A program made the translations under genes and the position numbers. A stretch of DNA of 64,000 nucleotides. Origin: JANQMY01 sp965228775 (GTDB taxonomy: Bacteria; Pseudomonadota; Alphaproteobacteria; JANQMY01). The stretch's first letter is position 1; every line of letters begins with the position of its first letter. The stretch is taken from positions 5,084,001 to 5,148,000 of the forward strand of contig OZ245840.1 of the NCBI GenBank assembly GCA_965228775.1, in the 5' to 3' direction. This document shows, one piece after another, positions 26,102 through 34,800 of the stretch. Under the pieces are notes generated by a model that was not told the origin of the DNA, did not search any database, and saw only the letters and a list, made by a program, of their open reading frames with translations.

Positions 26102-26850
26102 GTTTGACTGGCAAGGTTGCCGTGATTACCGGCGCTGCGTCTGGTATTGGCCGTGCCTGCGCCGTTCGTCTTGCGCAGGATGGCGCAGATATCGGAATCA
26201 CGGACCTCAATGAAGAGGGTCTGAAGGAAACAGCATCGCTGGTGGAAGGGGAAGGGCGCAAATGTGTGCCTCTCGCGTTCGATTTGCTCGACCGCGCCGC
26301 GTTGACAAACGCTTTCCGGACCATCCGGCAAGAGCTGGGTTTTGTTGAAATTCTGCACAACAATGCGGGAGGCAGCCTGCGGAAAGACAATAAGCCGTTC
26401 AGCCTCGCGGATGCGGAGCAATGGGACTACTTCATCAGTCTTAACCTGACGGCTGCGGCGGATTGCACGCGGGAAGTGGTTGGCGAGATGAAAGAACGGC
26501 GCATCGGCCGCATCATCAACACGTCATCCGAACGTGCCTTTGTGGGCGGCCCTGCCTTCACGGACTATTCGGCCGCAAAGGCGGGCTTGCTGGGGTTCAC
26601 AAAATCCTTGGCGCTGGAACTTGCGACGTATCGCATAACAGTCAACGCAGTCTGTCCAGGCATGACAAGGACCCCGATCTTGGATCAACTGCCGAAAGAC
26701 TATTTGGAGAAATCACTGCAAACAGTGCCGATGCAGCGCATGGGCGAACCGGAAGAAATCGCGCATGCCGTTTCGTTCTTTGCTAGCCCCATGGCTGGAT
26801 ATGTCACCGGCGAACATCTGCTGGTGGCAGGCGGGCGAACCATTCATTAG
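26098..26850 (+). CDS. Short-chain dehydrogenase/reductase (SDR)
   Basis: 250 residues of a classical SDR: the cofactor motif TGAASGIG at residue about 10, NNAGG at about 92, catalytic Ser in NTSSERAFVG and Tyr-Lys in YSAAKAG, then the C-terminal GEHLLVAGG. It oxidises or reduces a hydroxyl/keto group with NAD(P). The start is GTG 26098, overlapping the TGA of the cytochrome gene (GTGA) with CGGGAG seven bases upstream; an in-frame GTG at 26074 lies deeper in the cytochrome gene. Confidence 0.93.
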   Translation: MSLTGKVAVITGAASGIGRACAVRLAQDGADIGITDLNEEGLKETASLVEGEGRKCVPLAFDLLDRAALTNAFRTIRQELGFVEILHNNAGGSLRKDNKPFSLADAEQWDYFISLNLTAAADCTREVVGEMKERRIGRIINTSSERAFVGGPAFTDYSAAKAGLLGFTKSLALELATYRITVNAVCPGMTRTPILDQLPKDYLEKSLQTVPMQRMGEPEEIAHAVSFFASPMAGYVTGEHLLVAGGRTIH

Positions 26851-26859
26851 GAGCAACAC

Positions 26860-27258
26860 ATGACTCGATTGAGCACTCTACTGACCGCTTTTGCGTTGGC
26901 TTTGTTCCTTGCCGGTTGCGTCAGCCCGACAGACGATATGGCGGAGCTGCGGGCAAACCCTCAAGGGGAGCTGGCTCAGAAGACCATGATCCTCACGCTG
27001 CCGGATGGGGAGGTCATCCCCGTTAATTTCATTCGTGAGGGGAACAAAGTCTATATCGGTGCGGACGGCCGTTGGTGGCGGCAGCTGCGTGGCGAAGGGG
27101 CGCGTGTGGGGCTCTTTATCTTGGGCGAGGAATTGACTGGTGTCGCGCGCGCCGTTGAAGAGGACAAGGAGCAGGCGCGCTTCATCTTAGAAAAAGTGCG
27201 TCCCGGTTTTGCGTGGCTGACGCCCAGCATACCTGTGGAAATCACGATAGACGGCTAG
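26860..27258 (+). CDS. Small lipoprotein with a split-barrel-like domain
   Basis: 132 residues. The signal peptide ends in lipobox LAGC (Cys about 21). The mature part has alternating beta strands (TMILTLPDGEVIPVNFIREG, KVYIGADGRWWRQLRGEGAR, VGLFILGEELTGVARAVEED) that recall the flavin/F420-binding split barrel (DUF385/PPOX) family, here on a lipoprotein. No cofactor site can be proved. It ends the operon nine bases after the SDR and converges on a TetR gene. Confidence 0.65.
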   Translation: MTRLSTLLTAFALALFLAGCVSPTDDMAELRANPQGELAQKTMILTLPDGEVIPVNFIREGNKVYIGADGRWWRQLRGEGARVGLFILGEELTGVARAVEEDKEQARFILEKVRPGFAWLTPSIPVEITIDG

Positions 27259-27271
27259 GCACAGAGACAGG

Positions 27272-27970
27272 CTAGGCCGAACGGTTGGGAAAATGCGTCA
27301 CCGTGGACAGCCCGGCCGCTTCGTCGATCCCCAGCAGTACTTTAAAGGCCGCTACCAATTTCTGATGGTCGCTTTTAGCGGGCGATGTCAGCGTGCGTGC
27401 CGCAATGCCCCCCATAATGAGCGATGACAGCAGATCGCCCATCACGGCTACATCTGTGGAATCGGGAAGGCCGTTCGTATTGACCGCATGCTGAATGATT
27501 TCACGAAAGACTTGGTCCAGTTCGCGCTGCACCTGACGTACCGAGGCATAGCGTTCCGGATCGCGCGCGGCCTGCACTTCAAAAACACCGCCGAACCGCT
27601 GCAAGACGGCGTCCTCTCTGTAAAGGTCTTCGCAGGTAGCGAGGACGCGGGCGAGCTTGTCATGCCACGACCCCGGCGCTGCGGCGGCTTGGGCGACAGC
27701 ATCTCTGATTTCTTCGAAGATGTTGGTGGCCGTTTCGATGAACAGATCGTCCTTGGAGCTGAAATGATTATAGATCGCCGGTGCCGAGATACCGGCGGCC
27801 CCCGCAATCTCGCCTAAAGAGACGCCGCGATAGCCCTCGCGGGCGAAGAGTGTGGCGGCCACCTCCAGCAAGCGCTGCCGTGTCTCTTCGCCGGAAGTCC
27901 CCTCGGGCCGTCCAAGGCTTTTACCGGTCAATCGAGCCCGGCGCCGTTCTTTCGATCCGTCTTTTGCCAT
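27272..27970 (-). CDS. TetR/AcrR-family transcriptional regulator
   Basis: 232 residues with the DNA-binding segment TRQRLLEVAATLFAREGYRG and LGEIAGAAGISAPAIYNHFS, then a long helical ligand domain. A basic, disordered N-terminal arm of about 25 residues (KERRRARLTGKSLGRPEG) precedes the HTH. It is divergent from the Rieske oxygenase gene and probably represses it through the shared 151-base region. Convergent with the small lipoprotein gene. Confidence 0.9.
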   Translation of the reverse strand: MAKDGSKERRRARLTGKSLGRPEGTSGEETRQRLLEVAATLFAREGYRGVSLGEIAGAAGISAPAIYNHFSSKDDLFIETATNIFEEIRDAVAQAAAAPGSWHDKLARVLATCEDLYREDAVLQRFGGVFEVQAARDPERYASVRQVQRELDQVFREIIQHAVNTNGLPDSTDVAVMGDLLSSLIMGGIAARTLTSPAKSDHQKLVAAFKVLLGIDEAAGLSTVTHFPNRSA

Positions 27971-28030
27971 TCATGATCACTTTCTTTGGGAAGTACCCAA
28001 GCCCCCGGACTATGGCTGAAAAAATCCGCA

Positions 28031-28059
28031 TTGACAAATATAAATGAATGGTCGTTAAT
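28031..28059 (+). promoter_or_regulatory. Sigma-70-type promoter of the Rieske oxygenase gene, with weak dyad
   Basis: TTGACA at 28031-28036, a 17-base spacer, and GTTAAT at 28054-28059 (TAATAT two bases later is an alternative -10). The spacer and -10 are AT-rich and contain an imperfect dyad ATGGT...ACCAAT (28048-28069) that could be the TetR operator. Transcription would run into the gene starting at 28122. Confidence 0.5.
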
Positions 28060-28121
28060 ATATACCAATTGAGCCACACGGCGGATAAAACCCGCCGAAA
28101 TAAGCCGAGAGGGAACGCGAA

Positions 28122-29336
28122 ATGGCCAATGAGCAATTACTGGAAATGACTCGCTCTCTGATGAGCCACGCTAAAGCAGGCACGATGGAGCAAGCGGAGA
28201 CGGTTTTGGCATTGCCGGCGTCGAGCTACACAGACGAAACCTTGTTTGAGCAGGAAAAGAAAAAGATCTTTCGCCGGCTGCCATTGATGCTGGCGCCGTC
28301 CTGCGAATTGCCGGAACCGGGTGACTTCAAAGCCATGGATGTGGTTGGTGTGCCGGTTCTGCTGACGCGGCAGCCGGATGGTTCGGCACGCGCCTTCCTA
28401 AACATGTGCACTCATCGTGGGAATCCCGTTGCCGAGGGCAAGGGGAACGCAAAGCGGTTCACCTGCGGCTACCATGGCTGGACCTTCAAGAATGACGGCG
28501 CGCTGATGGGCGTGGCGTCGCCGGAAGACTATGGCGATATCGACAAGCCGGCCTTGTGTCTCAAAGAATTTCCGCTTCTCGAACGGGCCGGGCTCATCTG
28601 GGTCACACTTGACCCCCAATCCACATTGAACATTGAGACATTTTTATCCGGCTATGACGATCTGCTGGCTCATTTCCATTTTGAGAACTGGCATCTGTTC
28701 GACAGCCGCGTGTTGCGCGGGCCGAACTGGAAAACAGCTTATGACGGCTATCTCGATTTCTACCATTTGCCGGTTCTGCACCGGGACTCGTTCGGTGCCG
28801 ATATGTTCAATCGCGCGAACTATTTCGCCTGGGGGCCGCATCAGCGCGTGGCGACGCCCACGACGAAAGTAAAAGGGCCAGAGGATCAAGAGCCGATCGA
28901 TCTTGACCAGTTGGACGAAAGCGCCTGGCCTGAAAGTGCGCTCATGGATGGTGTTTGGACGATTTTCCCCCACATTTCGATCGCCAGCTTTTATGGCGGG
29001 GGTGTGCGCGGCGCCATGATCTCTCAGCTTTTCCCAGGCAAGACCGTGGGCGAAAGTTTCACGACCCAGTTCTATGTGATGGAACACAAGCCCAACGACC
29101 CCGACGTGATCCAAGGGGCGAAGGACCAGTTCGAATTCTTGAAGCATGTGGTGCGTGACGAAGACTATGCCACCGGCATTCGTCAGCATGAGGCGTTGCA
29201 ATCCGGTCTGATGGATACGATCTGGTTCGGCCGCAACGAGGGCGGCGGCCAGGCGTTTCATGGTTGGGTGAAAAAGCTTCTGGATACGTCCGATGATCGG
29301 CTTGAAGCTCTGTTTCGCGCTGAAGCGACCCAGTAG
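28122..29336 (+). CDS. Rieske non-heme iron oxygenase, alpha subunit
   Basis: 404 residues. The Rieske 2Fe-2S ligands are Cys96 and His98 (MCTHRGNPV) and Cys115 and His118 (TCGYHGWTF). The mononuclear iron site is in YDGYLDFYHLPVLHRD (two His). These are the signatures of aromatic-ring-hydroxylating dioxygenases and related demethylases or monooxygenases. There is no nearby beta subunit, ferredoxin or reductase, so it probably belongs to the alpha-only type. The TetR gene upstream probably controls it. Confidence 0.93.
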   Translation: MANEQLLEMTRSLMSHAKAGTMEQAETVLALPASSYTDETLFEQEKKKIFRRLPLMLAPSCELPEPGDFKAMDVVGVPVLLTRQPDGSARAFLNMCTHRGNPVAEGKGNAKRFTCGYHGWTFKNDGALMGVASPEDYGDIDKPALCLKEFPLLERAGLIWVTLDPQSTLNIETFLSGYDDLLAHFHFENWHLFDSRVLRGPNWKTAYDGYLDFYHLPVLHRDSFGADMFNRANYFAWGPHQRVATPTTKVKGPEDQEPIDLDQLDESAWPESALMDGVWTIFPHISIASFYGGGVRGAMISQLFPGKTVGESFTTQFYVMEHKPNDPDVIQGAKDQFEFLKHVVRDEDYATGIRQHEALQSGLMDTIWFGRNEGGGQAFHGWVKKLLDTSDDRLEALFRAEATQ

Positions 29337-29521
29337 CGGCTCAGTAACGGCCCAGTAATGGCAAAGCTGAATTAGTTCGTAAGCAGAGCGTGGCGTGAAG
29401 GGCTGACCTTGCATGGCCGGTGGTCTTCAGCGCATGAATTTGGCATTTCGGTTTACGGAAATTGGCCGTTCGGTCTACGATTGTCTCTTGATTGATGGAA
29501 TCGTCGAGAGGCAACAGGCGC

Positions 29522-30715
29522 ATGACCGAAAGAGCCCACATTCCAGAAACCATCGCGGAGGTGACGCCCCATTGGCTGAATGAGGCCTTGGCGGACGATC
29601 CAGCTTTTGGCGGGGCTGAAGTTGTCGGCGTGGATCATCAGCAGTTGGGAGAAGGCGAAGGATTCCTTGGCGATATTTTCCGCCTAAAGCTTACTTACAA
29701 AAACGGGGCCGGGGCAGCCCCCAAAAGCTTGGTCGTCAAACTTCCGAAGAAAGTGAACCGGCCCGTGGGCGAACTATTGGGCGCCTATGAACGGGAAAGC
29801 ATGTTCTTTGAAACGATTGCCCACAGTGTCGCCGTGCGCACACCGCACTGTTATTTCGGTGCATTCGACCGCGACCGGGGATCGGAAAAACAGCAAGAAA
29901 TTTTAGAGTTCGCGGACAAGCTGCCGGCCTTCATGACCAGGGCAACCGGCGCGATTGGACTGTGGATCGCGGCGCGCAAACGGCGCCGTTACATATTGCT
30001 GATCGAAGACATCGCGCAAGCCCGCAGTGGCGACCAAGTCGCAGGCGCCGGGCCCGATCTATGCCGGAAGATCCTGCGGTGTATTGCGCAAAATCATGCC
30101 CGGTTTTGGCAAAACGATCACCTGGCGGAGCATTTTTGGCTTTTGCCCCAAGATATTGATGCCCGCATGCGCCATCAGACGTTTCTGAACGCACGGCCCG
30201 CATTCAGGTCCGCGTTTCAAGACCTTCTGGACGAGGGGATGGATCGCTATATCGCTTGGCTGGAGCCAAACGGATTGGAAACCATGCGTGCGCTGATGGC
30301 ATCCGCGCCGCAAACGCTGGTGCATAGCGATCTGCGGCTCGACAACGTATTGTTCGATCAAAGCCGGAACGACGATGTGGTTCTGCTCGATTGGCAATTG
30401 GTCCGCCGCGGACCAGCGGCCTATGATGTTGCTTACTTCCTATCGGGCGCATTGCGCTCGGCGGAGCCCGCCGACGTGGTGCAAGATCTGCTGGCGGACT
30501 ACCATACGGCATTGGCCGGCGCGGGCGTGGCGCATTATGCGTATGACCAGTTCTTGCGCGATTATGGGCGTGCCATGTTGTTGGTTCTGCAAACACTAAC
30601 CACAATCGATCAGGTGGATATGGGAGACGACCGGGGGCTGGAACTCCAGAAGACCTGGATGCGCCGCTTGCTGGCGCGCCTCAAGGACATAGATCTCGAT
30701 GAGGTGCTGAATTGA
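29522..30715 (+). CDS. Aminoglycoside phosphotransferase/EcKL-like kinase family protein
   Basis: 397 residues from ATG 29522. The kinase-like fold has the catalytic loop VHSDLRLDNVLFD (H-x-D-x-x-x-x-N) at about residue 266 and the metal-binding Asp in VVLLDWQLVRRGPAAYDVAY. The N-lobe ATP-binding Lys is in SLVVKLPKK. The group resembles ecdysteroid-kinase-like/DUF1679 proteins, which phosphorylate hydroxyls of small hydrophobic molecules including sterols. In catabolic islands such genes are found near Rieske and P450 genes. The substrate is unknown. It follows the Rieske gene on the same strand with a 185-base gap. Confidence 0.8.
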   Translation: MTERAHIPETIAEVTPHWLNEALADDPAFGGAEVVGVDHQQLGEGEGFLGDIFRLKLTYKNGAGAAPKSLVVKLPKKVNRPVGELLGAYERESMFFETIAHSVAVRTPHCYFGAFDRDRGSEKQQEILEFADKLPAFMTRATGAIGLWIAARKRRRYILLIEDIAQARSGDQVAGAGPDLCRKILRCIAQNHARFWQNDHLAEHFWLLPQDIDARMRHQTFLNARPAFRSAFQDLLDEGMDRYIAWLEPNGLETMRALMASAPQTLVHSDLRLDNVLFDQSRNDDVVLLDWQLVRRGPAAYDVAYFLSGALRSAEPADVVQDLLADYHTALAGAGVAHYAYDQFLRDYGRAMLLVLQTLTTIDQVDMGDDRGLELQKTWMRRLLARLKDIDLDEVLN

Positions 30716-30749
30716 TCGGCGGCGCTCGTGATTGCGGAATGGAATTGTG

Positions 30750-31478
30750 ATGAAAACCTATGGCCCGGCAACCTTCGGCGAACTGAATGCGGACGACTAC
30801 GACGAACTTCATGATCCGGGAACGACGGACGAGGCCGTTGCCCTGCTGGCGGATTTAGCCAAGGGTGGTTCGGTGTTGGAATTGGCCATTGGCACGGGGC
30901 GGGTTGCCTTACCGCTGGCACAAAAAGGGCTTTCGGTACAGGGGATAGACGCGTCTCCGGACATGGTTGCGAAGCTTCGCGAAAAGCCGGGTGGGGCGGA
31001 CATCCCGGTGATCATAGGTGACATGGCCGATGTGAATGTGGACGGAAAATTCGACCTTATTTTTCTCATCTTCAACACGCTCTTCAATTTAACATCCCAA
31101 GAAGACCAGGTGCGGTGCTTTAAGAACGCAGCGGCGCATTTGAATGAGGGCGGTGTTTTCGCGCTGGAAATGTTCGTGCCCGACGTTTCTCAGTTTCATC
31201 GTCACCAGAATGTGCGCACCGCGCGTTTATCGGAAAAAGGGGTGACCCTCGAGGCATCGATCCATGACCCGGTGACCCAGCGGGTGGATTATCAATACAT
31301 CCGCATGACAGAGGCGGGCACCAAAATCGTGCCGCTGCCCATGCGTTATGCCTGGCCGCAGGAGCTGGACCTGATGGCGCAATTGGCCGGGCTGGAACTC
31401 AAAGACCGTTGGGGCGGCTGGCACCGCGAACCCTTCACCCCCGACAGTAAAATGCATGTGTCGGTTTATGGATTGTGA
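30750..31478 (+). CDS. Class I SAM-dependent methyltransferase
   Basis: 242 residues with the SAM-binding motif VLELAIGTGRVALPLAQKG (motif I) and DASPDMVAKLREKPGG (motif II acidic), then IIGDMADVNVDGKFDLIFL. These are of the Methyltransf_25/11 type. ATG 30750 has GGAATGG just upstream. It is 34 bases downstream of the kinase-like gene on the same strand. Its substrate is unknown; it may alkylate or demethylate-recycle a pathway intermediate, but this is only suggested by context. Confidence 0.85.
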   Translation: MKTYGPATFGELNADDYDELHDPGTTDEAVALLADLAKGGSVLELAIGTGRVALPLAQKGLSVQGIDASPDMVAKLREKPGGADIPVIIGDMADVNVDGKFDLIFLIFNTLFNLTSQEDQVRCFKNAAAHLNEGGVFALEMFVPDVSQFHRHQNVRTARLSEKGVTLEASIHDPVTQRVDYQYIRMTEAGTKIVPLPMRYAWPQELDLMAQLAGLELKDRWGGWHREPFTPDSKMHVSVYGL

Positions 31479-31511
31479 TGTTCACTGCCCGTAGCCCTTC
31501 ATCTCAATTGC

Positions 31512-31587
31512 CATGCCCGCCGTAAGGCGGGCATCCACTCGCTTGCCGGCAGGGTACTTCGCTGAGGTAGGTTTTTATATTTTCCGC
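31512..31587 (+). repeat. Left copy of 76-bp direct repeat flanking the giant Sel1-repeat gene
   Basis: It begins with a perfect hairpin ATGCCCGCC-GTAA-GGCGGGCAT (31513-31534), followed by a GTACTT...CGCT...TTTTCCGC tail. The copy at 38124-38199 aligns without gaps over all 76 bases with 17 mismatches (counted by hand). It lies in the 378-base gap before the giant gene; the rest of that gap (31588-31856) shows nothing I can name apart from the start signals. Confidence 0.7.
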
Positions 31588-31856
31588 CGATATACGTTCT
31601 TGGTACGTCACCTGGAAAACGCTGTAGCGATGTGATGAACGGGCATTCATTCATTTTTTCCTGAAGTTGCCCCTCTGTGAGACTTACATGCAACCAATTG
31701 AAGCAATTTTCTAACTTGCACCCGTCAGTCTATACGCCCCCGGCGATGGGCTTTCTCCTTACACACTGTGAGCAGGAAATACCTCGTCTCTGTACCGACG
31801 ATATACGGCCTAAACGCCGCGCGCCGCATGTGTAAATTTGTGTAAGGAGTAAACTG

Positions 31857-34800
31857 ATGTCAGATACGCTAGTTCCCCCACGAAAAAACATCCCTTCGTT
31901 TAAAAACCCCGATAGCACCTATGACATAGTGAGTTCCGACGAAGAGGAGCCCGCGCTTTATTCAGCGAGCGGAAAAGGACGCTTGAGCAAAGATGAAGTC
32001 GAAAAAAAGGGGTCAAAGCTAAGGTCCGATGAAGACATAGCAGTTACAACGGGGACCGTTCGCAGCACAATCGACTCAACTCAAACCTCTCTTAGTCAAA
32101 CGCAAATTCAATCGGCACACACGCAGACAAAACTACGTGAGCAGGATGCAAATAGAACTGTGGTAAGTCATCAGCGGCCTCGTTCTCAGCCTGCGGAGCA
32201 TGAAGAAGCGTCAGCTTCAATAGGATCAATCCCAACCGATGAACATCTGAAGCTTCAGCAAGAAGCCAAAAATGGGAACGCCGCTTGCCAATTAGCGCTT
32301 AGCGGTATGGAAAGAAGGGAGTTCGCTGATAAACCGTCGAACTTGGCGAAGTCTGCCTATTGGCTCTTGCGATCAGCGCGACAGAATTTTCCGCAGGCGC
32401 TGGCCGAGTTGGCGCGTATCAGACAGGATGGCCCCTTGGAGCTGCAGTACGAAATTGCACGGTACTATGAACAAGGATTGCGTGCCGATGAGGGGTTGCC
32501 GAAAGTTGAGGGTAGCCTCGAAGAAGCTGCGCCTTGGTACAAGATCGTCGCTGAGCAAAACGAAGTTGATGCTGAGTTTAAATCGGCGCACGCGGAAGCC
32601 CAGTTTCAATATGCGTGCTGCCTCAGCAAAGGTACTGGTGTCGCAATTGATCAAAGCAGAGCATGGGATTTTTGTGAAAATGCGGCATTTCAGGGCAATG
32701 AGTCGGCGCAATATGCGATAGCGACAAGCTATACAAAATCGGGGTCGAGGTACGAAAAGGTAGGGATTTACTACCTTTTGAAACTGGCTAACGTCTATCG
32801 CTACGGAGGACTGCCGGGCAAAGCAAGGGAGGAGTTAGACCGAATAAAGAAGAATGGTCCTCTAAATTTGCAGTGCCAGATTGCTGAGATCTACCGACGG
32901 GGCGCAAAGGTATCCGACGAGTTACCATCTTTAGCGGCGAACCCCCGACGTGCAGCGGAATGGTATGAAAGCATTGCCAAGCAAACTGATGTTGATGCCA
33001 AATACCAAAAAGAGCATGCCGAAGCCCTATATCAGTATGCGTTGTGCTTCAAAAAGGGCGACGGCGTTATCAAAGATAGGCAAATGGCACTCTGGTATCG
33101 GGATAGAGCAAGCTTTATAGGGAATGATAGGGCGCAAAACTGGCTAGCTAAATCACTTTCAGCAAACGGGGAACTGCACGATTGCGCATATTGGCTTCGC
33201 CGCTCGGTGTTACAAAGCAATAAGAATGCAATCGAAAAATTAGAAAATGCCGAACGAAATGGCTCATCGAAGCTGCAGTACCAAATTGCGGAGTCTTACA
33301 GACGAGGATTACCTGCAGAACGGTGTTTGCCAGAAGTTTCGGGCAGCCTCGAAGAAGCAGCGCCTTGGTACAAGCTCGTCGCTGAGCAAAACGAAGTTGA
33401 TGCTGAGTTTAAATCGGCGCACGCGGAAGCCCAGTTTCAATATGCGTGCTGCCTCAGCAAAGGTATTGGCGTTGGAATCGATCCAGAAGGAGCAAATGAT
33501 TATCTCAGAAAAGCGGCCAACCAAAATCATGAATTGGCGCAACAGTCTCTCGCTAGCGGCGTTTTGAGAATTGAGACAAACCCTGAAAAGTTTCAAAGAG
33601 AGTTGGAGATGGCGGCATCCAATGCAGATGCCTTGTCTTTAACTACGGGTCGGAAACTTGCGATAAGCTGCGTGCAGGCTCTCGAGCGAGAGGACGACGG
33701 AGCCAAAAATGAGTTTGATAATATCATTAGGGATGGTGATCCTGATCTTCGTCTTAACATATGCAATCTATGTCTCGACAAGTACAAACAATATAAAGAC
33801 GGAGGAGACGGGGTTGAGCGCGACCCTGGTGAGTCGGCGAAATGGTTGAGGTGGGCAGAGATGGCGTCGCACGATGGCGCTTACCGCGAAAAAAGGCGCC
33901 TGGAGCAGGAGTTTAATCCTGAGCTTCACTTTGCTCTGTATAGTTTATACGCGGATGGGGCAAAATCCAATAACGACCAGTTGATCGCTGCATGTTGGCT
34001 TGTGCTCGCGGCGGACGAAGAGAACCCCGGCGCAAAAGCAGTGCTTGCACAAATTGAAAAAAATTCTACTGAGGCCGATAACCCGAAAATGTGTTTAGCT
34101 GTAAGCCGAGCATATTACCATTTCAGTTTCGACAATAGGCACTTTAGCACTTTAAACACCTCGAACACGTCAAACATGTCAGCAGTTGATCGGGAGTATT
34201 TGTACTGGCTCGTTCTCGCGGAACAATGCAACCAGCCAACGGAACTGAACGATGTTTGCCGAAGACGACCGAACTGGCAGTTCGAGGTGGCTGAAATGTA
34301 TAGGAGGGGGCACCGTCAAATTGAGCCAGACAAATGGCTAGCCAAAATGCACTACACTCTCGCGCTAGAGTATGGTCACCCTAACGCACAAGAAAAATTG
34401 GATGAATTGGCCGGTTTTGAGGAGGTCAATAAAGTTTATAATGATGCCATGGCATTACTTGATAAACCTGGAAACAGTGACGAAAAAGTACAAAACACTA
34501 AAGAGTCACTTGATCTCCTGAAGCATGCTGATGAGAATGGCCATGATCTCGCGGCTTATCATATCGGCCAAATCTGCTTATATGGCTGGGCTGGCGACAA
34601 AGATTATCCTGCTGCGGAAAAATACTTAAGGAAAGCCGCCGCCAGAGGCAACGCAAGAATTAGAGATCAAGCACAGTTTCTTCTAGGTCAATTGTATGCG
34701 AAGGGTTACGCAAACGCTCCGGCCAATGACGAGTTGGCTGATGTGAGCCTCAAGCACTACAAAACCTCTCGAAACAATACACCAAATAGAAGTCCTCGCC

